From Agapetus fuscipes (Eukaryota; Arthropoda; Insecta; Trichoptera; Glossosomatidae), in the NCBI GenBank assembly GCA_951799405.1, contig OX637332.1, forward strand, positions 15,629,001 to 15,693,000: a stretch of DNA of 64,000 bases. Reading direction: 5' to 3'. Both the position numbers and the translations under genes were made by a program. Of this stretch, positions 22,751 through 33,114 are shown piece after piece (positions within the stretch are counted from its first letter, which is position 1; every line of letters starts with the position of its first letter). The notes beneath the pieces were generated by a model. The model saw only the letters and a program-made list of their open reading frames with translations, searched no databases and had not been told where the DNA came from.

Positions 22751-22804
22751 TCAGTACCCGTAGCCGGGTGGCGGGTACAGTCCGGCCGGCCCGCCGCTAC
22801 CCGG
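22751..22804 (-). other. In-frame 17-codon extension after the acj6 stop
   Basis: Directly after the acj6 TGA (22805-22807) the same frame reads PGSGGPAGLYPPPGYGY and then TGA (22751-22753). The stretch is much more GC-rich than the DNA below it and ends in GYGY. The fly acj6 isoform I know ends in a Gly-rich tail finishing GFGY. The stop context is TGA followed by C, a leaky context in insects. Either stop-codon readthrough or a small alternative splice could add the tail. The open frame is seen; its translation is inferred. Confidence 0.6.
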
Positions 22805-23521
22805 TCAGTGTTGCGCCGCGAACTTCATGCGCTTCTGCTTCTGCCGCTGATTGCAAAACCAAACCCGAACCACATTCTTCTTCAAGTCCAGCTTCTCAGC
22901 GATCGCCGCTATTTTCTCTCCGGAAGGTCTCGGCTGCACTGCAAAGTACGCCTCCAGGCTTCGCTTCTCCGGAGCTGCAATGGAAGTTCTCTTTCTTTTC
23001 TTTTCCCCTGCTGGGAGGACGCTCGGGGCGTCTGGATCTCTTCTTTTGTTTTTGGCTTGGGCTTCCGCTTCTTCTAGCCACGCTTGTAAGATTGGTTTCA
23101 GGGCTATCATATTGTTGTGTGACAGGGTTAAGGATTCGAAGCGGCAGATTGTACTTTGTGAGAGAGCTCCCACGCCCGGGAGTTTGAGATTGGCTAGAGC
23201 TTTGCCTACGTCTGCTTGGGTGACTCCGAGTTTGATTCTGCGTTGTTTGAAGCGTTCTGCGAATGCTTCTAGTTCCCTTGGATCTGTGTCTGTGTCGGGG
23301 TGCAGAGAGGCTGCCGCCATAGCTGGGTGGTGATGTGGAGGAAGGTGGGAGCCTGCTCCGTGGGAAAGGGAGCCGTGGTGGTGCATGTGGTTCATGGGGT
23401 AGCCGTGCAGCTGGTGATGAGGTCCACCCAGTCCTCCCTCTCCCATAGGAGGTAGGCCACCCATTGGTCCTGTGGATATTGGTTCTAACATTTCCAATCC
23501 TTCCATCCCATGGTGACTCAT
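22805..23521 (-). CDS. acj6: acj6 (POU class IV transcription factor), terminal coding exon
   Basis: Encodes 238 residues of a nuclear POU-homeodomain activator that in insects specifies olfactory and other sensory neuron identity and wiring. Seen: a His/Gly/Met/Pro-rich linker (residues 1-75), a POU-specific domain (about 79-156, DPRELEAFAERFKQRR through ILQAWLEEAE), a short linker, then a homeodomain (about 173-232) with KKRKRTS at its N-terminal arm and recognition helix VWFCNQRQKQKR. The intact KKRKRTS arm matches the DNA-binding form, not the I-POU form that lacks two basic residues. The exon starts right after a good acceptor (ttgtttgcag) with codon ATG in phase 0, which fits the phase-0 donor at 43632, so this ATG is probably internal. 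The C-terminus is RMKFAAQH before TGA; an in-frame extension follows. Family identity is very secure; acj6 rather than another POU4 name follows because insects have one POU4 gene. Confidence 0.97.
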   Translation of the reverse strand: MSHHGMEGLEMLEPISTGPMGGLPPMGEGGLGGPHHQLHGYPMNHMHHHGSLSHGAGSHLPPHHHPAMAAASLHPDTDTDPRELEAFAERFKQRRIKLGVTQADVGKALANLKLPGVGALSQSTICRFESLTLSHNNMIALKPILQAWLEEAEAQAKNKRRDPDAPSVLPAGEKKRKRTSIAAPEKRSLEAYFAVQPRPSGEKIAAIAEKLDLKKNVVRVWFCNQRQKQKRMKFAAQH

Positions 23522-23724
23522 CTGCAAACAAGGAAAACAATTAGGTACTGACATAATCAACAAAAATAGTATTTATTTGGGCTTCGCGAGAGCACCTTCC
23601 TAAAAAAAACATAAAAGTAAAAGAACTTTTTTTTGTAAAGCTTACGATGATTATGTTGAAGTACAAAATTTATATAGCGCCTTTTATGACAGTGTGTCAT
23701 TGCAAATGCGCTTGTCCTTATGAT

Positions 23725-23840
23725 TGGACGAAGAGGTGAGTATAAAGACGTCTTTTGAACAGTCTCTCCAACTCCAGTTTCCTTAGTGAGGCGGAAATAG
23801 CATTTCAAGTAATTGGAGCGGCCGCGTTGAATGCCCTGTC
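23725..23840 (-). pseudogene. LINE reverse transcriptase C-terminal scrap
   Basis: The minus strand reads DRAFNAAAPIT*NAISASL then LERLFKRRLYTHLF. The pattern (AAPxxWN ... LFKRRLxTHLF) is the usual C-terminal end of many insect non-LTR reverse transcriptases, with the expected Trp turned into a stop. It sits about 200 bp above the acj6 terminal exon, within the intron. Confidence 0.65.
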
Positions 23841-24197
23841 TCCAAAACAACATAATATTTACTTACATCAAATACCTGCATGTATGATTAACATAGCATT
23901 ATGAACTCTTACAGTGTTGTTCAAGAATCAATCCAAATAAAACGAACGAAGAACTAATCAAACGTATGCAGCCGCAAGAGCGCAGGATCATGTTTCGCTG
24001 TTTAATTGAATTGAGAAATAATCACAATTGACAGCGGTAATGTTAACATGATAATCTCGCGTCCTGTGGGGAGCGCGAGGCACGCGCCCTGCACGCACCT
24101 AAGCGCCAAGACAGCAGGCGCCCTAATCTAGCGGAATAATCTAGTTAAATGTAGTGGTGCCTGTGGCTTTTGGACAAATGTATCACGAGTTAAATTT

Positions 24198-24713
24198 TTT
24201 AATCTATAATTTAAGTTGCAAATATATACAAACATTTAAGATTATATTTATAAGGGTATCTCTGTTAACACAGTTAAAGTCCATTGTATTATTGTATAAA
24301 TTCAATAGAAGAAACACAGTTTTAATTCACTTTAATTTATTTTTTTGCTCAAACGTTTCTGCCAAATAAGGCATCTTCAAAATTAATGTATGAAAATATT
24401 TGTAACAATTATGCTCTTGAAGATGCCTTATTAGGCGAAAACGTTTGAGCGAAAAAATACATAAAAGAGATTTTTTTTTTTTGGTTTTCCTATTGAATTT
24501 ATAAAAATAAATAAGGTTCACATTAAATGCATACCAAACAGACACTTGTAAGTTTGCGCTTAGAATGTTGCTTATGCACTAGCAAATTACAATACTAGAA
24601 TGAGCATAAATCTTGCAACTTTTACCGTCGTTCCTTGAAATAGAGGTGACATCGACAATCGGTATCATTTTTACAGTGTCGTCCGCCTCGTATCATCCTA
24701 TAAGCCAAGGAAT
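24198..24713 (-). repeat. Repeat family A copy split by a foldback element
   Basis: The family A tail side (aatctataatttaagttgca) runs to about 24241 and resumes at about 24510 (ggttcacattaaatgcatac), ending cctataagccaaggaatg. Confidence 0.8.
24242..24509. mobile_element. Foldback element (FB family) inside family A
   Basis: Arms carry gaagatgccttatttggcag, then aaacgtttg (minus, 24350-24382), and gaagatgccttattaggcga, then aaacgtttg (plus, 24414-24450). Outer parts ttcaatagaag and cctattgaatttataa are also complementary. Starts ctctgttaacacagttaaag. Confidence 0.85.
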
Positions 24714-24781
24714 GAAATGAAAACAAATCAATTTTGTGGAATTGTTTGAGTTATTAATATACTTTTAATACTTGTATGAAA

Positions 24782-24850
24782 AAGGTTATGACTCTGGATA
24801 AAATAAAAGAAGTATGCAAAAACAGGAAGAAGTGGCGGCTAATCTGCAAC
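24782..24850 (+). pseudogene. LINE 3'-terminal coding scrap
   Basis: Reads KVMTLDKIKEVCKNRKKWRL, then ICN; second member of the set at 3944 and 50158. Confidence 0.5.
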
Positions 24851-25149
24851 TTTGATTTCTAATGTTGGTTTATTAATTTGCTACATTTCTTGAATAGATT
24901 TTTTTTTAATTTTTTTGTATAGATTTATTTCTTAAGGTTTTGCTCTTTTTTATATTTAAATGTAATTTATTATTCCTATTCCTTGACTTATAGGTTGGTA
25001 TGAGGCTGACCCCCCATACTGTAAAAAATGGTTCACTTTGCTAATGCCACCCCTGTGTCAGGGAAGGTCGGCAAACGTTGTGGGGCTTATGTTCATTTGA
25101 GGTTTGGATTTTTTTTGTAAGTACACGTTCAGCATTTGCAAAATTAAAT

Positions 25150-25313
25150 TTATAAACCTTCACCAAAGACCGGTCACTGTAAGGTCCATCCAACCTTAAA
25201 ACAACTGGGTCTTGCTTTAGAATTGGCGCTTTCTACAGCGACGACCAAGCTCACAGAGGGCTCTTGAGGTGTGATACACACAAAAACAGCGCTCACCAAA
25301 TAAATCATCCTAA
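25150..25313 (+). repeat. T1 SINE body
   Basis: ccaaagaccggtcactgtaa to cagcgctcaccaaataaatc; head missing. Confidence 0.8.
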
Positions 25314-25337
25314 TATTATTATAAATATTTAAAAATA

Positions 25338-25480
25338 TAAATGGTAAAACATTGTTTTAATTCACTTCATTCTTTTTTTTTGCTCGAATATTTTCGCCTA
25401 ATGAGGCATCTTCAAGAGCAGAATGGTTACAAATATATTTTTATAAAATAATTTTCAAAACAATTTTTAAAACAATTTTT
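25338..25480. mobile_element. FB element, single arm
   Basis: The minus strand carries CTTGAAGATGCCTCATTAGG, then CGAAAATATTCG. Confidence 0.7.
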
Positions 25481-25827
25481 TTTTTCTCTCCAAAACAAAA
25501 GCAAAATTCATAGATAAAATTTTTTTTAAACACAAATGTAAGATTCAAAAATGCATTACTGTTATTATTATTGTAAGCGCGAACTACTCGTGTTGGTTTG
25601 TGGGCATACATCTGAGAGCTTTAAATGAATATATCCTTGCAACTTAGATTATAGATTTATAGATTAATATGAAGCAAATCAGTGGTTTGGCAGAAGCACC
25701 ACGAGTACCCCGAGTATACAACATTTACAATATGTAGTTTCCCCCGATAGCGTTAATCGAAAATGTATGGAAGATACGACACATGTAGCTCCTACGCAGT
25801 GATTCAGTTATACTTTTTTTTCAACTT

Positions 25828-25996
25828 GTCCGGTCATAGCTCAGCTGGTAGAGTGCTTGCATTCCATGCCGTGAGTTCGGGTTCGAATCCCACCGAGGCG
25901 AGGGTGTCAGAAATGATTTCCCGTTTCAGTGTTTATTTCAAACCTCAAAATGAATACCGGCAAGGTTTACTCAGCCACAATAAATGAGTACCAGAT
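25828..25996 (+). repeat. T2 SINE, 3'-truncated
   Basis: gtccggtcatagctcagctg, gggttcgaatcccaccgag, tgtcagaaatgatttcccg and ggcaaggtttactcagcc. A family A/T2 mosaic scrap follows to about 26095. Confidence 0.85.
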
Positions 25997-27004
25997 TTGC
26001 ATGTGAGGTCAGTGTCATACCAATCTATTAGTTGAAGAAAAGCAATTAAGCTACACATATACTGTAACTTCTTGCCGCGTTAGTCAAGGAACAAAACAGT
26101 TTCGGAAAGTTAAGTAATTAAAAAAACTGAACGTTTCATTAAAATTAAAATCAATGAATGGAAATTTAAATAAACAGTAGATGTTGTTTAATAAAATACC
26201 TTAGCTGAAATATAATTCAGCATCATAATAAAAATAATCCGTATATTTTCGTGACAGGTAAGACAGACATTAACGATTGGAAAAAAAAATTGTGCATGCT
26301 TGTGAGTAGCCAAGAATTGAAATTCAGTCTAATTTTGTATTCAATGAGTATTGGCAGCTATTTTGAAAGCAGTTTTTTTGTGTATTATACAGCGAAGTTA
26401 TAAATAGAAATAACAATTGACTATTATTATTCTGCCTGGCTCAAAAAACCTTTTCTTACGAGAAGGCTATTTGTAAATAATATACAATAATAAATAAGTA
26501 ATGGAATTGAATTGAAAGGTTTCTATCAACACTAATAGAAGCTAAATATAGAATAATCATCAAAATAAAGTCAGTCTTAACAATGCATTTTCAGTATGAA
26601 AATTGAATCATTGAATAATTATTTGTTTTTATTAACGAACGTTAATTCTTTAAATAAGTCTTTTAATAATGTGAATGATTTAAGTTTATACAAATAATAA
26701 TGTCGGTCATTAAAAATATACTGCTATTAAAAGCTGTAATTTTAATGTTCACTTGATTTCAATTACGATTTTAACACTTGATTTTGAAAAATCATGAATG
26801 TTCAGAAATTAAAATCTTTTAACAGAAAAACTTGTTAGTATAAATAATAAATTTTACCAGTTTACAATTAGAGTAGAAAATCTCGTAAAAAAACGCGTGT
26901 GGGAAAGAAGAGAAAATTTGTCACGTTCATAATGGTTTTTAAAGTCTATACTCAAATTGTTTTAAAGACAGAATTATTATAATTTTTAGCAAGGTTTTGT
27001 TTCC

Positions 27005-27277
27005 TACCAACCTAGGATAACGGGAAACCACCCATGCTGTAGAAAATGGTTCACTTTGCCGAATGTCACCCATGTTGCAGGGAAGGTCAGCAAGAGTTGA
27101 AGGGTGAATGTTTATTTGAGATTTGGCTTTTTATGTTGTAAGTTCACATGCAAGTTCACATGCAACATGTTGTAAGTTCACATGCAACATGTGTAAGCGC
27201 GAACGTATACATGTCTGCTTGTTAGAACGCATATAATTTGAATCCCTAATGTTACATATCTTTGCAGCTTAGATTAG
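27005..27277 (+). repeat. Repeat family A copy with internal duplication
   Basis: ccacccatgctgtagaaaat to tttgcagcttagatta. A gtaagttcacatgcaacatg unit is repeated inside. Confidence 0.75.
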
Positions 27278-27299
27278 TTCGGTTTCAGTTGAATGTTTA

Positions 27300-27660
27300 G
27301 TTTATATGACAGTATATATTGAGGATGTGAGCTTCAAGCTGTAGTTATTGCGGCTATGATGGAACAAAATAATAGCTGGAACCGGGAGTGGGGTAGCGCA
27401 GGGACACGTGCTGGGCCCACTTCCATTTATTATGAACGGCCGGCGTTACAGCCGAATGTTATCGTGAGCGAAAACACTTCCAATCGAAATGAGTATATAA
27501 TAACAATAAAGTGAGCCAACGCCGAGAGGGTAAAGTGGAGCATCAAATCACATATTGTGCGGACCGAGTGGCGTGCAAGCTGCCTTCCAATCAAGAATAC
27601 ACCACTAATGATAATTATATGAATTGCTGATTCCAAATAACGAGTCAAGTTATAGTAATA
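27300..27660. promoter_or_regulatory. Single-copy island in the acj6 intron, candidate enhancer
   Basis: Less A+T-rich than its surroundings and not shared with any repeat here. Contains actaatgataattatatgaa (27605-27624), with overlapping homeodomain/POU-type AT cores. Function is inferred from position and composition only. Confidence 0.3.
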
Positions 27661-28614
27661 GAGATTATTGATTGAAATTTGTTGATAAAATATTATACAA
27701 ACAACGAAAACTATCTGATATTAATATGAAAATTGCTGTTTAGTGGTATTTATTAGAACGTAAGATAGTCAGCGTAGTTCGAAAAATATTGTTCATGAAC
27801 AAATGTTATAGGAAGAAAAACAAAAGGGTTGACATCATAAGAATAGGTTTCACTGTTCGATTGATCAAATTAAATCTCACCAAGCATACTGGGTGTATGC
27901 TTAAAATCTTTCTTAGACAACAGATGTATCCCTTTCAAACAAGGGCGACAACATAGCAAATACAAATCGATGTTATATTTACAACAAATTCTGTAAGTCT
28001 TGTACCAAAGTTTTCCAAAAATGAAGAATAAGGAAATGTAATTTGAAGTTTGTAGCTTCAGGTGTATCTGATTTAATCATTTAAAGAAAATATGATAAAC
28101 CAACATTTGAAAGATTGTTCTTTGATAGTACTTAAATGTTGTAGTATTTTTATTGACACAATATCACCTGCTTTTCTAACATAAAATTTTATCATGCAGC
28201 AATGGGAGCACTCGTAGATTGGTTTGTGGTTTTTCCAGCACATATGTCGGTCTAATTCCTATCATTCATTTATATGACATCGGTAGCAACTAACAAGTGC
28301 ATGCAGGGAACGGAGGGAGAAATTAGTACCGTCGCGCCGTATAGGGAAGGAAGAGGGTGGTTGGGCGTATGTGAAAGAGGGTAGATCAGTAGCGTTTGTT
28401 TTTATGTATTTAAATAATTTTATGGGCTATTAATACAAAAAATGTTTGCGAAATAAATTTATATTGTAAATTGGTTCGTTGAATGTAGGTACACTTATTT
28501 GATCGTAGTTTAAATCTTTATTTAAAAAAAAAACATTATTTCATCAAAGACATCAAACATCAGTTTTAAGTATTGTAAATTAAAAAGGCTAAAAACATTA
28601 AATATTGGCTACCT

Positions 28615-28869
28615 CTATAATCTATAATCTATAATCTAAGTTGCAAAGATATATTCATTTAAAGCTCTCAGATGTATGCCCACAAACCAACAAGTGTAGT
28701 TCACGCTTACAAATGCTGAATGTGTACTTACAAATAAAATCCAAACCTCAAATGAACATAAGCCCCACAACTTTTGCCGACCTTCCCTGAAACAGGGGTG
28801 ACATTGGCAAAGTGAACCATTTTTTACAGTATGGGTGGTCAGCCTCATACCAACCTATAAGTCAAGGAA
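28615..28869 (-). repeat. Repeat family A copy
   Basis: ctataatctataatctataa to cctataagtcaaggaa; complete and well preserved. Confidence 0.85.
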
Positions 28870-28994
28870 TATTAAGAAATACATTATAAGCAGTATCTTA
28901 ATAGATTGTAATTAAAGTATTTTTTCAAAATTAAATAGCTATTATAACAGTTGCTTATACTATTTATTATTTAATTCATAATAAAATATCAGAC

Positions 28995-29130
28995 TAATTT
29001 ATATGAGCGTTGTTTTTGTGTGGAATACACCTCATCAACCCTCTGCATGCATGTTCGTCATTTACTAGCGCCAGTTTCATAAGCAAGACTCTGTTGCTTT
29101 CAGGCTGGATGAACCTTTGAAAATCTACCC
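28995..29130 (-). repeat. T1 SINE body
   Basis: gagcgttgtttttgtgtgga to caggctggatgaacctttg. Confidence 0.7.
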
Positions 29131-29377
29131 ATTTATAGCAGCCTGTTTTACGATACACATGGTTTATACACATTTGCAACCATAAATCTAAACCACAAAT
29201 GAATGCATAGGTTTTTTTACATTCTTTCAAAAGGAGAAATTCTACATTCCTTAATGGATGAGTACTAACCAGCTACTCATTTTGTTTTTTTTTAAGAAAT
29301 CCTGTGCTGGAGACTCCATAGATTTCAGAGACTCTATGGGTCTATGAAACTTGTAGTGCCGCAGAGGTGTTGTTACC

Positions 29378-29605
29378 GAGCTTGTTCGTCACTACAAAGC
29401 GCCAATACTCAAGCAAGACCCAGTTGCTGTAAGACTGGATGAACCTTTGGTGACCGGTCATTGGTAAAGGTTTATGAATTTTTCAACTCAGCGAAGAGCA
29501 TATTTGAAAATCAAAATGGTATATTTTTTGTGCTCCACCGGGATACTAACCCACAACCTTCCATTACGAGTCCGAAGTGTTGCCACCGAACTACGGACCG
29601 GTCAA
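29378..29605 (-). repeat. T1 SINE, tail-truncated
   Basis: cgagcttgttcgtcactaca to ccgaactacggaccggtc, including the head with a degraded B box. Confidence 0.8.
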
Positions 29606-29875
29606 AGTTAATTAAGAGACACAATATTCTTATGCTTTTTTTACTGAAATATATTATGGGTCACAGAAGCACTTACTCGCTAAGCTTCTGGTCACATTTC
29701 CTACTTTCTTGTTCCAGTGCTTTTTAACGTTTGTCATCCGCGCATGTCCCCTCCCCTGTGGCCGATATCTTATCATTTGTAGTCAGGCCCGCGTGTGTGC
29801 TGTAAGTTGTGTGGGGGCCAATACGTAGTACGTATAACCTCCCACATCTCTCCACCCACCCCATACCAAGTCTAA

Positions 29876-30867
29876 CCCCCGTATTCATGAATCCTACTAG
29901 CACTTACCATAGGGCGCGCTAGCTGTCAGATTGGCGAAATTCGTTTCAGAAACAATACTTAGGGTAAAAGCAACGCTAGGGCTCTCTAAATACTAGCGCT
30001 TGAGTAAGTAAGGTCGGCAGGTATATTAACCAACGCTTAAGCGCTGTCAAAATATTCCTTCGTATTTAATTGTTATCAAATTTTTTGTTTGATTGTGAAT
30101 TAACATGAAAAAATGAATTCTTACGATGAAGACAATTTTTTAGAGTGTATTAACATTGTTTTGACGAGTATATTAACATTGTTTGACCATCAGAATCGGG
30201 TTTGTTCTCCAGTATGGTCTAGGACCATACTGCAATGACAGATGAACTGTCAAAATATTCCTTCGCATTTCGTCAGCAAAGTTTTTGTTTGGTTGTGAAT
30301 TATTTACATAAAATAATGAATTCTTACGTGAAGATGATTTTAACGAGTATAAAAACATTGTTTCGACCAAAAATAGTGTCCCAAGAAAATATATCAGAGA
30401 CAGTAAAGACCCATTTACGATTACGACGAGGAAGAATTTAGAAGGCGTTTTAGATTGAAAAAATGCGTCGTTCTGTATGCAGTCTTTCCGTTGCTCATTG
30501 AGGGTTTAACAAAGCCAAAAAATTCTTCGATTGTCAAGTTTTATGCACAGCTCAAAATATGACATTGACATATCTTCGATTTGTCAAGTTCAACAGCTCA
30601 AATGTCATTGAAATTTGAAAGAAGTGGCAATGATAAGAATGAAGTACGCCGAATATTGGTCGGAAGCTATTGACCAATTACAGAGCTGGGTTTTTTCGAG
30701 AGCCAATGACTGGCCGTACATCTCCACTAAGTTGGGCACTAAGCTGATTAAAGATTTAGTGTTCTTTGTGAAACAAAACGCTCCAGAATGTCGACCCTTG
30801 AGTAAGTGTAGCGCTTGACTTAGGTAAGTATTGTTACTTGAGGCAGTATTGGTCATGAATACGGGGG
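29876..30867 (+). mobile_element. Non-autonomous PIF/Harbinger element, copy 1
   Basis: Begins CCCCCGTATTCATGA, ends TCATGAATACGGGGG, flanked by TAA on both sides (29873-29875 and 30868-30870), the 3-bp target duplication of this superfamily. Sub-terminal aagcgct/agcgctt motifs recur. The interior keeps a scrap of transposase. 992 bp. Confidence 0.88.
30407..30535 (+). pseudogene. Harbinger transposase scrap
   Basis: Reads RPIYDYDEEEFRRRFRLKK and, after CVVLYAVF, PLLIEGLTKPKN. A Y-D-E-E-E-F-R-R-R-F-R-L run is typical of the N-terminal part of PIF/HARBI1-type DDE transposases; the catalytic region is absent. The frame around it is broken. Confidence 0.6.
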
Positions 30868-31474
30868 TAAGTGTGGAAGCTAAGAGACAAAGAATTGTAT
30901 CGAGTTGTGACTAATCAACTACAAAAAACTGGTGTAAGGTAATTTAAAATTTCGAAAACTTGATTTCTCTCTTTCGTTATCAGATAAGTATCACGGGGTT
31001 GAGGCCGAAACAACGTACGTACCTTCTCACATCCGTCCGGCGTCCACCCACCTCATACCAAGTCTTAGTATGGAAGCTCCGACTGGAGACAAAGAATTGT
31101 ATCGAGTTGTGACTGGTGAACTACAAAAAACTGGTGTAAGGTAATTTAAAATTTCGAAAACTTGATTTCTCTCTTTCGTTATCAGATAAGTATCACGGGG
31201 TTGAGGCCGAAACAACGTACGCACCTTCTCACATCCGTCCACCCACCTCATACCAAGTCTTAGTATGGAAGCTCCGACTGGAGACAAAGAATTGTATCGA
31301 GTTGTGACTGGTGAACTACAAAAAACTTAGTACTGATGTACGATGATTTAAAATTTCAATGTCTCTCTAAGTTTAGTATCACGTGGTTTGGGCCAAAACA
31401 TCAAACGTTCCTTCTCACATCCCTCCCCTCACCCAATACCAATACTTAGTATGGAAGGTCTAAGTGGAGACTAA

Positions 31475-32457
31475 CCCCCGTATTCACGATCAAAACTAAC
31501 TTAAGTACCTAACTCAAGCGCTACACTAACTCAAGGGTCGACATTCTGAAGCGTTTTGTTTCACAAATAACACTCAAGCAGTAATCAGCCTAGTGCCCAA
31601 CTTAGTGGAGATGTACGGCTAGTCATTGGCTCTCGAAAAACCCCAGCTCTGTAATTGGTCAGTAACTTCCGACCAATATTCGGCGCACTTCATTCTTATC
31701 ATTGCCGCTTTTTTCAAATTTTAATGACATTTGAGCTGTTGAACTTGACAAATCGAAGAAATGTAAATGTCATATTTTGAGCTGTGCATAAAACTTGACA
31801 ATCGAAGAAATTGTTGGCTTTGTTAAACCCTCAATGAGCAACGAAAAGATTGTAAACAGAACGACGCATTTTTTCAATCTAAAACGCCTTCTAAATTCTT
31901 CCTCGTCGTAATACGTAAATAGGTCTTTACAGTCTCTGATATATTTTCTTGGGACACTATTTTGGTCAAAACAATGTTTTTATACTCGTTAAAATCTTCT
32001 TCATGGTAAAAATTCATTATTTTATGTAAATAATTCACAACCAAACAAAAACTTTGCTGACGAAATGCGACGGAATATTTTGACAGTTCATCTGTCATTG
32101 CAGTATGGTCCTAGACCATACCGGAGTACAAATCCAATTCTGATGGTCAAGCAATGTAAATATACTCGTCAAAACAATGTTAATACACTCTTAAAAATTG
32201 TCTTCACCGTAAGAATTCATTTTTTCATGTAAATTCATAATCAAACAAAAAATGTGATAACAATTAAATACAAAGGAATATTTTGACAGCGCTTAAGCGT
32301 TGGTTAATATACCTGTCGATCTTACTAACCTAAGCGCTAGTTTTTGGAGCGCTTGAGCGCTACTTTTACCCTAAGTATTGTTCTTGAAATGAATTTCCCC
32401 AATCTAAGCGCTAGTTTGCCCTTAAGTTAGTGCTACTTTTGATCGTGAATACGGGGG
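31475..32457 (-). mobile_element. Non-autonomous PIF/Harbinger element, copy 2 (inverted)
   Basis: Same element as copy 1 in reverse orientation, 983 bp, between TAA (31472-31474) and AAA (32458-32460). Its minus strand also carries YYDEEEFRRRFRLKK (about 31870-31915), with a 1-nt difference just before it that shifts the preceding frame. The two copies form inverted arms around about 600 bp of satellite. Confidence 0.86.
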
Positions 32458-32934
32458 AAAGAATCGTATCGAGTTGTGACTAGTGAACTACAAAGAACGT
32501 AGTACTAGTTACGATAATTCGAAATTTCAAAAACTTGATTTCTCTCTTTTGTTATCAGATATGTAAGTACCTATCACGTGAGTTGGGACCGAAACTCTGT
32601 ACGTATCTTTCACATCTCTCCACTCACCTCATGCCACTACTTAGTATGGAAGTTTTGAGTGGCGGCAAAGAATTGTATCGACTTGTGTCTTCTGAACTAT
32701 AAAGAAAATATAGTAACAGGTAAGATAATTTAAAATATCTAAAACTGTATTTCTTTCTGAGTTATCTCATAAAGAACTATTCTTTCTCAGCCTTTAACTA
32801 AACGTTGTCACTTCATAGTTAATCAAAAATTTCGCTTTTTTTTATCGCAGTAAACTAAAATTGTTGAGATCTCAATTTCAAAGATAAAAGTATCTTTAAT
32901 CATTTGCAGCTATTTGTTAATATGCATTGATTGC

Positions 32935-33110
32935 TTACCTCAGACCTTAACTATTATGTTGATTACACATACTGTAAATATAATGAAAATGCTAACTAAT
33001 ACAATCTCTGTTTCAGGAAAAGTAGCAAAAACTACAGGCCTATCCCTATTTTAATTTCAGATTTTTCTTTGCATGTACACATTTAATGTTATATTTAAGC
33101 TTCTTAGATT
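32935..33110 (+). repeat. Very degenerate family A copy
   Basis: The order acacatactgtaaa, ctgtttcagga, atttcagatttttctttgca is kept, with heavy divergence. Confidence 0.3.
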
Positions 33111-33114
33111 GAAG

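Larger units (their letters stand above)
24979..25665 (+). repeat. Repeat family A copy split by a compound insertion
   Basis: The 5' part (ttccttgacttataggttgg to about 25145) and 3' part (gtaagcgcgaactactcg to ttatagatttatagatt, about 25575-25665) belong to the same subgroup as 28615 and 57068 (agagctttaaatgaatat). Between them lie a T1 SINE piece and an FB half-element. Confidence 0.75.
29780..32760. repeat. 195-bp satellite carrying two Harbinger insertions
   Basis: The unit contains cttagtatggaag, caaagaattgtatcgagttg, acttgatttctctctttcgt and ccttctcacatccgtccac. Unit marks at 31063, 31258 and 31444 give periods of 195 and 186 bp. Outer, more diverged units lie beyond both mobile elements (about 29780-29875 and 32458-32760). 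Confidence 0.8.

Noticed and set aside
22768..23333. Several long plus-strand frames opposite acj6
   Set aside because: Antisense shadows of a GC-rich conserved coding exon; the products look like no known protein.
23522..23563. ATG at 23563 as the acj6 start
   Set aside because: The residues before MSHHGME are intronic, ending in the ttgtttgcag acceptor.
31027..31287. 86-codon minus frame with a repeated SPVGASILRLGMRWVD
   Set aside because: Translation of the 195-bp satellite (195 is divisible by 3); not a protein gene.
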